Positions 8,358 to 16,177 of a stretch of 30,586 nt of DNA are shown here, piece by piece; positions within the stretch are counted from its first letter, which is position 1, and every line of letters begins with the position of its first letter. This DNA is from Candidatus Fermentibacterota bacterium (GTDB lineage Bacteria > JAFGKV01): positions 1 to 30,586 of the forward strand of contig JAFGKV010000017.1 in assembly GCA_016928395.1 (NCBI GenBank), read 5' to 3'. Both the position numbers and the translations under genes were made by a program. The notes under the pieces were generated by a model. It did not search any database. It worked only from the letters and a program-made list of their open reading frames with translations, and was not told the DNA's origin.

Positions 8358-9259
8358 GTGAAGAGCGTTGGATCCCCGACGGTGTCTCAATACTGATCCC
8401 TGCCTTCAATGAGGAAGACGGGATCGGGCCCACCATAGAGAGCGTGCAGCAAGCCCTGACACAAATCGACCTCCCCAGCGAGATCATCGTGGTTGACGAC
8501 GGAAGTACTGATCACACCGTCGAATGCGCCTCCCGGTACGAGGGCGTGCGGATCGTGCGCCATCGCCGAAACCGTGGCGTAGGGATCTCGCGGAACACCG
8601 GCATCCTGGCCGCACGCTTTCAGGCCGTAGGTATGCTGGATGCCGACGGCACCTACGCTGTGGACTCCCTGCCCGCCTTGGTGGAAGGCCTGGGCGAGCA
8701 TCACATGACTGTGGGGGCCCGCGTCGGCCGCAATGTCGCCCGCGACTGGGCCCGCATGATTCCCAAATGGATTATCCTCAGGCTTGCGTGCTACATCAGC
8801 GGCCAGAGAATCCCTGACCTGAACTCCGGCCTCAGGCTCTTCCGCAAGGACTCCGCGCTGCGCTTCTTCCCCATTCTACCCCGAGGGCACTCCTGGGTAT
8901 CGACCATTACCCTGGCGATGATGAGTAACGGCATGGACGTGCAGTTCGTTCCGATTGACTACTACAAGCGGATTGGCAAGTCCACGTTCCATCCGGTTCG
9001 CGATACCTACAACTACATCATGGTAATCGTCAGAACCGTCATGTACTTCGATCCGCTCAAGGTGTTTTTTCCGGCGGGGCTCGTTCTTCTTCTCGCAGGT
9101 ATCGCCAAGCTCGTGTTCGATCTTGTGAAGTTCAACGACATCAAGGAGAGCGACGTCATCCTCATCGTCGCCGCGCTCTTGGTGCTGTTCCAGGGCCTTC
9201 TGGCCGATCTCATCGTGGCGAGGACAAAACTCCGAGTGGGTGAGGGAGGGACTCGCTGA
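8354..9259 (+). CDS. Family 2 glycosyltransferase, membrane-anchored
   Basis: A 301-residue GT2 enzyme of the dolichol/undecaprenyl-phosphate sugar transferase type. The GT-A fold starts with SILIPAFNEED, followed by IIVVDDGSTDHT and the DxD-type LDADGTYAVDSLP. Two C-terminal membrane helices (about 235-257 and 270-292) resemble GtrB/ArnC-like enzymes that make polyprenyl-phosphate-linked sugars at the inner membrane. The sugar donor cannot be deduced. The GTG start lies in a GTGA overlap with the stop of the Wzc-like gene, and the 3' end shares one base with the next ATG (TGATG), so the genes are translationally coupled. Confidence 0.9.
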   Translation: MSEERWIPDGVSILIPAFNEEDGIGPTIESVQQALTQIDLPSEIIVVDDGSTDHTVECASRYEGVRIVRHRRNRGVGISRNTGILAARFQAVGMLDADGTYAVDSLPALVEGLGEHHMTVGARVGRNVARDWARMIPKWIILRLACYISGQRIPDLNSGLRLFRKDSALRFFPILPRGHSWVSTITLAMMSNGMDVQFVPIDYYKRIGKSTFHPVRDTYNYIMVIVRTVMYFDPLKVFFPAGLVLLLAGIAKLVFDLVKFNDIKESDVILIVAALLVLFQGLLADLIVARTKLRVGEGGTR

Positions 9260-10383
9260 TGGCAACAGTCTTGGTGACTGGAGGCGCCGGATTCATCGGC
9301 TCCCACATCGTCGACGCACTCATTGCCCGGGGCCACCAGGTCCGGGTGTTGGACAGTCTTGCGCCCCAAGTACACGGCTCGTCCGCCGCGCCTCCCGCCT
9401 ACCTGAACCCCGCGGCGGTGTTCTACCGGGGCCGTATCGAGGATCATGAGGCCCTGTCGGCCGCACTGCCGGGAGTTGACGTGGTGTTCCATGAGGCCGC
9501 CATCGTCGGAGTTGGGCAATCCATGTACGAAGTCCAGCGATATGTGGATGGCAATACCGGGGCCACTGCGGCATTCCTGGACTACCTTGTGCATCACCCG
9601 GAGGTCCGCCCCAAGAAGTTGGTGGTAGCCTCGTCCATGTCGATCTACGGAGAGGGCGCGTATGTGGACAGTGCCGGTATGCCGCTCTACCCTCGTCTGA
9701 GATCCCGGTCGCAGCTTGAGACCCGGGCATGGGAGGTCGTGGACGAGAGGGGCCTCGAGGCGACACCCTCCCCAACTTCCGAAGATAAGCCACTGTACCC
9801 CACGTCAATTTACGCGATAACGAAACGCGACCACGAGGAGATGTGCTTAGCCGTCGGATACGCCTACCGGATACCCACCGTCGCGCTTCGGTACTTCAAT
9901 GTCTACGGCCCTCGCCAGGCCCTCTCCAACCCCTACACAGGCGTCGGGGCAATCTTCAGCGCCCGGCTCCTCAACAATAAGCCGCCCTTGGTTTTTGAGG
10001 ATGGCCGTCAGACCCGCGATTTCGTCCATGTGTCTGACATCGTCCAGGCCAACCTCCGTGCCATGGAGACCGACGCTGCCGACTACCTCGCCGTGAATGT
10101 AGGCACCGGCACTCCCACCTCGGTGCTCCAGGTGGCATCCCTTCTGGCAGATCATCTGGGCTATGAAGGCACGCCGGTAGTCCTGGGGAAGTTCCGGGAA
10201 GGCGACATCCGGCATTGCTTTGCCGATATCTCACGAGCCCGGCATCTGCTCGGTTACGCTCCTTTGGTATCCATGAGCGGGGGAATACCCGAGCTGGTCC
10301 GATGGGTGAGCTCGCAGGAGGGTGTGATGGACCATACGGATCACGCCGCAGATGAGCTGAGGAAGTGGGGGTTGACGGAGTAG
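9259..10383 (+). CDS. SDR-family NAD-dependent nucleotide-sugar epimerase
   Basis: A 374-residue extended short-chain dehydrogenase. The NAD-binding motif GGAGFIGSH is at 8-16, the catalytic serine lies in ASSMSIYGEG and the catalytic Tyr/Lys pair in SIYAITKRDHEE. The stretches RYFNVYGPRQALSNPYTGV and FVHVSDIVQAN resemble dTDP-L-rhamnose 4-epimerase (WbiB-like) more than GalE, but the substrate is an inference. It supplies an activated sugar for the glycan. GGGAGGG lies shortly upstream of the ATG. It overlaps the following glycosyltransferase gene by 19 bp. Confidence 0.9.
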   Translation: MATVLVTGGAGFIGSHIVDALIARGHQVRVLDSLAPQVHGSSAAPPAYLNPAAVFYRGRIEDHEALSAALPGVDVVFHEAAIVGVGQSMYEVQRYVDGNTGATAAFLDYLVHHPEVRPKKLVVASSMSIYGEGAYVDSAGMPLYPRLRSRSQLETRAWEVVDERGLEATPSPTSEDKPLYPTSIYAITKRDHEEMCLAVGYAYRIPTVALRYFNVYGPRQALSNPYTGVGAIFSARLLNNKPPLVFEDGRQTRDFVHVSDIVQANLRAMETDAADYLAVNVGTGTPTSVLQVASLLADHLGYEGTPVVLGKFREGDIRHCFADISRARHLLGYAPLVSMSGGIPELVRWVSSQEGVMDHTDHAADELRKWGLTE

Positions 10384-11579
10384 ACGGCGGCCGACCCTTG
10401 CGGGTAGTCTTTTTCGGAAGCTACGACACCCACCGGCCCCGTTTTCGTATCCTCCGTAGGGGTCTGTCGCTTTCGGGCGATTCGATTGCCGAATGTCACG
10501 CATCGGTCTGGGGAAGCCTCGAAGACCGCAGCCACATACGAACGCCCATCGGCTACCTTCTCCCAGCAATCAAGTGGTGCTCGGCGCTTCCCCGTTTGAT
10601 GCGGGCATACCATGCGCTGCCTCCCCACGATGTCGTCCTCGTGCCGTATTTGGGACCCGGCGATGCTGTCATCGCCAAGCATGTAGCCCGCCGGAGCCGC
10701 GTACCGGTCGTGTACGATCCGTATGTGTCCCTGTATGAAACGGTCATCGGTGACCGGCAGATGGCCGGACCGCGCAGCGTCACAGGTCGTGCAGTCAGGA
10801 TGCTGGACGTATGGGCCTTTCGCGCCGCCGACGCCATTCTGGTCGACACTTCCTCTCATGGCAATCTCATGGCCGAGCAGCTGGATCTACCGATGCCTCG
10901 CCGCTTCGTGGTGCCGGTGGGCGCCGAGTCGGAGGTCTTCACCCGAAGCCCGCTGCCGCCACGGAGCCACCTTCACCGCGTCCTCTTCTACGGCTCGATG
11001 ATCCCACTCCACGGCATCGAGACCATCATCCGGGCCATCAGGGAGCTGGGGGACAGCCTGACCAGATTCACCTTGATCGGAACGGGCCAGGAGTATGCCA
11101 AAGCCAGGGCCCTGGCCAAGGAGTTATCCGCCGACCGCTCGATTGACTGGGTGGACCGGGTGACCTACGGACGGTTGCCTGGGGAAATCGAACAGGCAGA
11201 TGTCTGTCTTGGCATTTTCGGTGGCTCACGGAAGGCGCACTCTGTGGTGCCCAACAAGGTGTTCCAGGCCCTGGCCTGCGGACGACCCGTGATCACGGCG
11301 GATACCCCCGCCATACGGGAATGGTTCACCGACGGGGAAGACTGTATCTTGGTGCCACCTGGCGACCATCGTGGGCTGGCCTATGCTATCGGCCGAGTCT
11401 TGGCTGACAGCACGCTGCAGGAGCAACTCGCCCAGAAGGGATACGAGCTATTCACGCGCGCCTTCGCGCCGACGGCCGTCGGCGCTACGGCCCATAGAGC
11501 CCTGGAAGCGGTCGTGTCAGGCCACCGGCCTGCCTCCCCGGATTGCCCTGGTGAACAGGGTGGAACGCAGGAGAGGTGA
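10365..11579 (+). CDS. Family 4 (GT-B) glycosyltransferase
   Basis: A 404-residue GT-B glycosyltransferase, cytosolic face. The N-terminal Rossmann half begins RVVFFGSYDTHRPR. The C-terminal donor half shows VLFYGSMIPLHGIETII, FTLIGTGQEY and the nucleotide-sugar pocket VVPNKVFQALACGRPVITA. The likely start is the GTG at 10365 inside the 3' end of the epimerase gene; a TTG at 10398 just before the beta strand is a possible alternative with a poorer ribosome site. It is the last gene of the tightly coupled five-gene unit. The last ~25 residues are Pro/Gly-rich and unlike the fold, a normal disordered end. Confidence 0.88.
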   Translation: MGVDGVDGGRPLRVVFFGSYDTHRPRFRILRRGLSLSGDSIAECHASVWGSLEDRSHIRTPIGYLLPAIKWCSALPRLMRAYHALPPHDVVLVPYLGPGDAVIAKHVARRSRVPVVYDPYVSLYETVIGDRQMAGPRSVTGRAVRMLDVWAFRAADAILVDTSSHGNLMAEQLDLPMPRRFVVPVGAESEVFTRSPLPPRSHLHRVLFYGSMIPLHGIETIIRAIRELGDSLTRFTLIGTGQEYAKARALAKELSADRSIDWVDRVTYGRLPGEIEQADVCLGIFGGSRKAHSVVPNKVFQALACGRPVITADTPAIREWFTDGEDCILVPPGDHRGLAYAIGRVLADSTLQEQLAQKGYELFTRAFAPTAVGATAHRALEAVVSGHRPASPDCPGEQGGTQER

Positions 11580-11762
11580 CGCGGTGTACCATGAAGACGG
11601 CATGTCGCCATGTGTAGCTTCCAAAGGGCGACCTCAGGAAAGTACTCCCAGGGCCGTGCCCCCGTTCCTTCAATGGGTACGGCAGGCCCAATTGAAGATA
11701 GTGCTTCAGCGCACCCGGTGCCTGCGTCTCGGTGCGGCGTTCCCGAACCGTCCTGATTCCTC

Positions 11763-11769
11763 AAGGAGG
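11763..11769 (+). promoter_or_regulatory. Shine-Dalgarno that fixes the PorV-like start
   Basis: AAGGAGG lies six bases before the ATG at 11776, where a secretion signal begins. This excludes the 135-residue upstream extension of the open frame, which overlaps the glycosyltransferase gene. The rest of the gap 11580-11775 shows no convincing promoter, only a small TGAAG/CTTCA inverted repeat near 11691-11707. Confidence 0.7.
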
Positions 11770-11775
11770 GACGAT

Positions 11776-12891
11776 ATGAGACCTATGTTTGCTGCGTTGC
11801 TCCTCTTGGCCGTCATGACGGCTCCAGCTCATGCGTACGATCACAAGTATGCGGCCGAGTTCTTGAACATCGGGGTGGGTGCCCGGGCAGGCGCCATGGG
11901 AGGCGCTTTCAGCGCGGTGGCCGATGATGCATCAGCCGGCTACTGGAATCCTGCCGGTTTGCGGCTTCTCCCGCGCACGCAAATAGGTATCATGCACTCC
12001 GCCCAGTTCGGCAATGAGATCAAGTATGACTATCTCGTGTTCGGTTCGCCCGGCCAGGGCGAATCCTTCGGCGTCAGCCTCATTCGCATGGGCATCGACG
12101 ACATTCCGTATACTGACCACGCCTTCAACGATTGGGGACGTGACAACCTTCCGCCGGGCTCAGCCGGCGATGATCCCACAGATGAAACCCAGGGCAACGG
12201 ACAGTGGGACCCGTATGATCCTCTCTATCCGAATCTCCCCGGTGAAGGCATCGACGAGAGCGCCATAGCATACAAGAGCGATGTGGAGATGGCGCTTCTG
12301 GTGAGCTATGCCAAGACCATGGGGGCATTGAGCGTGGGGGCAAATGCCAAGTTGGTGAGGCAGGGTATCGGTGACGCCAACCTCCTAGGCCTCGGTGGTG
12401 ATGACAGTATGTTCGGATTCGGCGTGGACGTGGGCGCCCTCTATCAGGTACGTCCTTGGTGGCGCGCCGCAGGCGTCCTTCGTGACGCTGTGGGGACTCT
12501 CCTGGTGTGGAACAATGGAACGCGCAATACCAAGACACCGACTCTCACGCTGGGCAATGCGTTCCTTGCGTCTGCTGCGAGCCGACAACTGATGCTGATC
12601 GCGGCGGTGGATGTCGATCTTCGATTCGAGAACCGTCAGACGGCCAGCCAGTTCTCCAGCGGCGCCCTGAGCGCCGACCTTCGCGTTGGAGCCGAGGCGA
12701 TGTATCGAGAGGCCATCGCGTTGCGTGCCGGACTGCAGCCGTCATCAAAGGACAGCGAGCCCTATGGGAGAGCATGGGATCTCACTTTGGGCGCGGGGCT
12801 TGCGTTCCGTGGCCTCATGCTGGATTACGCCTTCACCCAGCACCCCGTGTTCGATCAGACCCACAAGGTCTCTCTGGGGCTTCACTTGTAG
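11776..12891 (+). CDS. PorV/PorQ-family outer-membrane protein
   Basis: A 371-residue predicted beta-barrel. The signal peptide ends near Ala-His-Ala (about 18-20). The family hallmark follows at about 33-67: FLNIGVGARAGAMGGAF and then ADDASAGYWNPAGLRLL. The remainder alternates hydrophobic strands with loops, one of them long and Asp/Pro-rich (about 115-160). It ends in Leu-His-Leu, close to a barrel-type C-terminal strand. In Bacteroidota PorV shuttles type IX secretion cargo and PorQ has a related surface role; relatives elsewhere are often unassigned. Here it sits between the glycan genes and the phosphatase-fold genes, 30 bp before the next gene, which suggests co-expression. Confidence 0.88.
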   Translation: MRPMFAALLLLAVMTAPAHAYDHKYAAEFLNIGVGARAGAMGGAFSAVADDASAGYWNPAGLRLLPRTQIGIMHSAQFGNEIKYDYLVFGSPGQGESFGVSLIRMGIDDIPYTDHAFNDWGRDNLPPGSAGDDPTDETQGNGQWDPYDPLYPNLPGEGIDESAIAYKSDVEMALLVSYAKTMGALSVGANAKLVRQGIGDANLLGLGGDDSMFGFGVDVGALYQVRPWWRAAGVLRDAVGTLLVWNNGTRNTKTPTLTLGNAFLASAASRQLMLIAAVDVDLRFENRQTASQFSSGALSADLRVGAEAMYREAIALRAGLQPSSKDSEPYGRAWDLTLGAGLAFRGLMLDYAFTQHPVFDQTHKVSLGLHL

Positions 12892-12921
12892 ATTCGCCCG
12901 GTGGCGGGCAAGGAGTACTGA

Positions 12922-14262
12922 ATGACGATGGCGCGAAGGGCAGGAGGAGGGATCGTCGTGATCGGCATCGACGGCGTTCCCCGCACACTCGTGCGAAGAC
13001 TGATTGATGAAGGGGTGATGCCGTGCATGAAGGCCCTGATGGGTGGCCGCGAACCCGCAGAACTGCACAGCGTTTATCCCACAGTATCATCCGCCGCGTG
13101 GACGAGTTTTATGACAGGGCTGCAGCCGCCGCGCCACGGGATCATGGGGTTCGTCAATAAGACCCAGGGAGGATACGGCATCGTGTTCCCGCGGCGGGAG
13201 CATATCCGCGGACCTTTGCTTCAGGAAATCGTGAGCACGGCAGGAGGATCGGTGTTCTCCATGGGGGTGCCGGTAACCTATCCCCCCATGGAACTTCACG
13301 GCGTGGTGATCTCCTGTTTCCTGTCTCCCGGCCTTGACAAGGCCGTGTGGCCCCCCGAGGAACTCCGCACGCTGCGGGATCTTGGCTATGTGATAGACCC
13401 GGATCCTCTCGTGGCCCACCAGGACCGCGCCCGGTTCATGGAACTTGTGCTGCTGGGGCTCCAGAAGCGTATCGACACCATCAAATACTACTTCCGCCGT
13501 CAGAACTGGGATCTTTTCTTGGCCCATGTCATGGAAACCGATCGTCTACATCACTTCTTCTGGCGTGACTACGCGGATCCTTCTGCTCCATTTCACTCCG
13601 ATTTCTTCCGGTTCTATCGCGAGCTGGACCGTCTCTTCGGTTGGCTGGGAGATGAACTGGGAGACTCCAAGAGACTTGTCGTATTGTCCGACCACGGCTT
13701 CTGCGGGTTGGACTGGGAAGTCAACGTGGGCAAGTGGATGGTCCAGCAGGGCCTCACTGAGCTTCGCGCACAGACTCCCGGACCGCCGCTGGCCAATATC
13801 GAGTGGAGCAGAACCACACTCTATAGCATGATACCCGGGCGCGTATGGGTGAATCAACAAGGCCGCGAGCCCGAAGGGATCGTGGCACCGGCCGACGTTG
13901 GTGCCGTGCTGGATGGGTTGCGTCAGGAGGCCATGGCGTGGCGTGATCCCCACGGGGTGCCGGTCTTGGAGAAAGTGCTGATACGAGAGGAGATCCCTGG
14001 GTTCACCCCGGGCCTCGATGCACCCGATGCATTGTTGGTCCCGCGGCGGGGGATGGATCTGAAGGATGGGGTGCTTCGCCCGGACGTGTTCGAGCGCAAG
14101 GTGCTGAGCGGCATGCACACCTATGACGACGCCCTGCTGTTTTTCGGGCCAGCCCCGATCCGGGCCGATCGTACGCCGTGGATCGGCGACATGGCGCCGA
14201 CCTTGCTTTCCGTCAGCGGGCTGGACGTCCCGGTAGGCCTCGACGGCGTTTCGCTTGTCTGA
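12922..14262 (+). CDS. Alkaline phosphatase superfamily protein 1 (type I phosphodiesterase-like)
   Basis: A 446-residue protein of the phosphodiesterase/nucleotide-pyrophosphatase branch. Visible metal-site elements are Asp17 in VIGIDG, the nucleophile position Ser56 in PTVSSAAWTSFMTG, a D-x3-H in ETDRLHH (about 205), DHG in LSDHGF (about 256) and a late histidine in SGMHTYDD. A threonine is usual at the nucleophile position, so serine is worth noting. No signal peptide or membrane helix is evident, so cytoplasmic action is possible. AAGGAG at 12910-12915 supports the start. Substrate unknown; the context suggests phosphate- or nucleotide-linked sugars or lipids. A 28-bp gap separates it from the paralogous gene. 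Confidence 0.86.
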   Translation: MTMARRAGGGIVVIGIDGVPRTLVRRLIDEGVMPCMKALMGGREPAELHSVYPTVSSAAWTSFMTGLQPPRHGIMGFVNKTQGGYGIVFPRREHIRGPLLQEIVSTAGGSVFSMGVPVTYPPMELHGVVISCFLSPGLDKAVWPPEELRTLRDLGYVIDPDPLVAHQDRARFMELVLLGLQKRIDTIKYYFRRQNWDLFLAHVMETDRLHHFFWRDYADPSAPFHSDFFRFYRELDRLFGWLGDELGDSKRLVVLSDHGFCGLDWEVNVGKWMVQQGLTELRAQTPGPPLANIEWSRTTLYSMIPGRVWVNQQGREPEGIVAPADVGAVLDGLRQEAMAWRDPHGVPVLEKVLIREEIPGFTPGLDAPDALLVPRRGMDLKDGVLRPDVFERKVLSGMHTYDDALLFFGPAPIRADRTPWIGDMAPTLLSVSGLDVPVGLDGVSLV

Positions 14263-14290
14263 TCTTCCACCTCGTACAAGGAGCCCCGGC

Positions 14291-15937
14291 ATGGCATCCA
14301 AGTGCATCCTTCTGGGCCTCGATGGCGCCACCTACGACCTTCTGGATCCGTGGATGGAGGAAGGAATCCTTCCTCATCTGAAGTCACTTCTCTCCCGGGG
14401 CGCCAAGGGCGTGCTCCGTTCGACCGACCCTCCGACGACCCCCCCAGCATGGACATCGGTTCTCACGGGCGTCAATCCTGGCAAGCATGGCATCTTCGAC
14501 TTCCGTGATTCCTATCACCGCGACCCACGTCGGCCTCTGGTGAGTTCCCGCAGTATGAGAGCGCCGCGGATCTGGCAGATCCTGAACGCCGCGGGGCTTC
14601 GCGCGGCCATCATGAACGTGCCCATTACCTTTCCCCCCGAACCGTTGGATGGGTTCATGATCTCGGGCATGATGACCCCCAACGATGAGGCCGACTACAC
14701 CTATCCGGCCGAACTCAAGAGCCGCCTGAACGATATGGTCGGCCACTACGTGGTTGATGTGGACATACCCCGCTATGACGTGGAAATCTGGAGCGACGCC
14801 GTCGTATTCTTCGATGACGTGGAGCGCGCCTTCACGAGACGATCCCAGGCGTTCCTGCGGCTTCTGGAGGAAGAGCAATGGGATTTTTTTATGGTGGTCT
14901 TCGTCGTCCTTGATCGCATCCAACACCTGTTCTGGAAGTACATGGTGCCGGAGTTCGACCACTACCATACGGAACTTGGCGCGCGGGTCCGTGAACGGGT
15001 GCGGGCAATATACACAAAGGTGGATGAGACCATAGGCGCCGTCATGGATCGGCTGGATAGTTCTACGACTCTGCTGCTCTGTTCCGATCACGGCTTTGGC
15101 GGCACCAAGGCTTGGTTCAATGTAAACCGGTGGCTAGAGCGGGAGGGATTCCTGACTCTCGTGCCGTCGGTCCGGTGGAAGAAACGCCTCTTCTACACAC
15201 TGATGTCGTGGAACGACTCGCCCTTAGTGAAGGCTTTGGTGCCCAAGTCACTGCAGAGCATGGTCAGGGGCCACATCCGCGCCGGTCGCTCCACCTTCAA
15301 GACCGATGTCTTGGCCACGGTAAACTGGGCGCGGACCACCGCCTTCTTCGCCAGTATCCCCAGCCAAGGCATCTATATCAACCGGGAGCTGGTGCCCGAG
15401 GGCAAGCGGGAGGCCCTCCGCACGCGTATCCGCCAGCGTCTTCTGGCACTAGAGGACCCCTCCACCGGGCGGCCCTTTATCGATCGAGTCATGTTTCCGG
15501 AAGAGATCTATCAAGGTCCAGAGACTGCCTACGCCCCGGACATTCTGTTCGTCGCCCAAGACTATGGCTATTTGGGACGGCAGCTCTTCGGCACGTCGGC
15601 CGTCATCGAGACGAGCCTTCATACTCCCAATGGCTTCCACCGGATCAGCGGCATCTTCGGCGCCTATGGCCCGCACATCGTTGCCGGAACTGCCGTAGAC
15701 GGCGCGGAGATACATGACATCACCGCCACGGTGCTCTATTCCATGGGAGAGCCGATACCGCCGTACATGGATGGAAAGGTACTCTCAGACATCTTCACGC
15801 CCGAGCACCGTCATGCGCACCCGATACGCAGGGGAAGTAACGCCCAGTACGAAACGGGGGATCGCGCCCACGAGTACTCGGACAATGAGCAACAGGAGCT
15901 GGAGGAGAGGCTCAGGAGTCTGGGCTACCTGGGCTGA
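14291..15937 (+). CDS. Alkaline phosphatase superfamily protein 2 (type I phosphodiesterase-like)
   Basis: A 548-residue paralogue of the preceding protein. It has Asp11 in LLGLDG, the nucleophile position Thr50 in TTPPAWTSVLTG, D-x3-H in LDRIQH (about 208-213), DHG in CSDHGFGG (about 266) and late histidines in TSLHTPNGFH. It is about 100 residues longer than its neighbour, chiefly after the DHG motif. It ends in a charged helix plus LRSLGYLG, a tail similar to that of the 1062-residue fusion protein downstream. The start at 14291 follows AAGGAG at 14278-14283; an in-frame ATG 12 codons earlier overlaps the previous gene. No signal peptide is evident. Substrate unknown. Confidence 0.87.
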   Translation: MASKCILLGLDGATYDLLDPWMEEGILPHLKSLLSRGAKGVLRSTDPPTTPPAWTSVLTGVNPGKHGIFDFRDSYHRDPRRPLVSSRSMRAPRIWQILNAAGLRAAIMNVPITFPPEPLDGFMISGMMTPNDEADYTYPAELKSRLNDMVGHYVVDVDIPRYDVEIWSDAVVFFDDVERAFTRRSQAFLRLLEEEQWDFFMVVFVVLDRIQHLFWKYMVPEFDHYHTELGARVRERVRAIYTKVDETIGAVMDRLDSSTTLLLCSDHGFGGTKAWFNVNRWLEREGFLTLVPSVRWKKRLFYTLMSWNDSPLVKALVPKSLQSMVRGHIRAGRSTFKTDVLATVNWARTTAFFASIPSQGIYINRELVPEGKREALRTRIRQRLLALEDPSTGRPFIDRVMFPEEIYQGPETAYAPDILFVAQDYGYLGRQLFGTSAVIETSLHTPNGFHRISGIFGAYGPHIVAGTAVDGAEIHDITATVLYSMGEPIPPYMDGKVLSDIFTPEHRHAHPIRRGSNAQYETGDRAHEYSDNEQQELEERLRSLGYLG

Positions 15938-16177
15938 TACCTGTGCGGCCCGGCTGGCTGGCCTGGTGATGGCTTACGATCCTTTGCGGGACGGTAGCCC
16001 TCTCGGCTCCCGGAATCCGGCGACCCTTGTGCAAGTCTGCCGAAGTCGTTTCTTGCTTTGATTCCAATTCCTTCAACCGATACTCGGAGGAATATGGCGC
16101 CGAGACGCCGCCCGCAGAATCCCCACCTTGGCGCGTGACACGACATCAGCGCCCACCGGCTCCGAAAGGCTTAACCG

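Noticed and set aside
13546-14331. Minus-strand open frame of 261 codons inside the first phosphatase-fold gene
   Set aside because: Antisense to conserved metal-site motifs; Pro/Arg/His-rich and without a family.
16086-16138. 14-codon leader ORF with GGAGG before the fusion gene
   Set aside because: The Shine-Dalgarno is only three bases from the ATG, the peptide is Arg/Pro-rich, and no attenuator hairpin follows.
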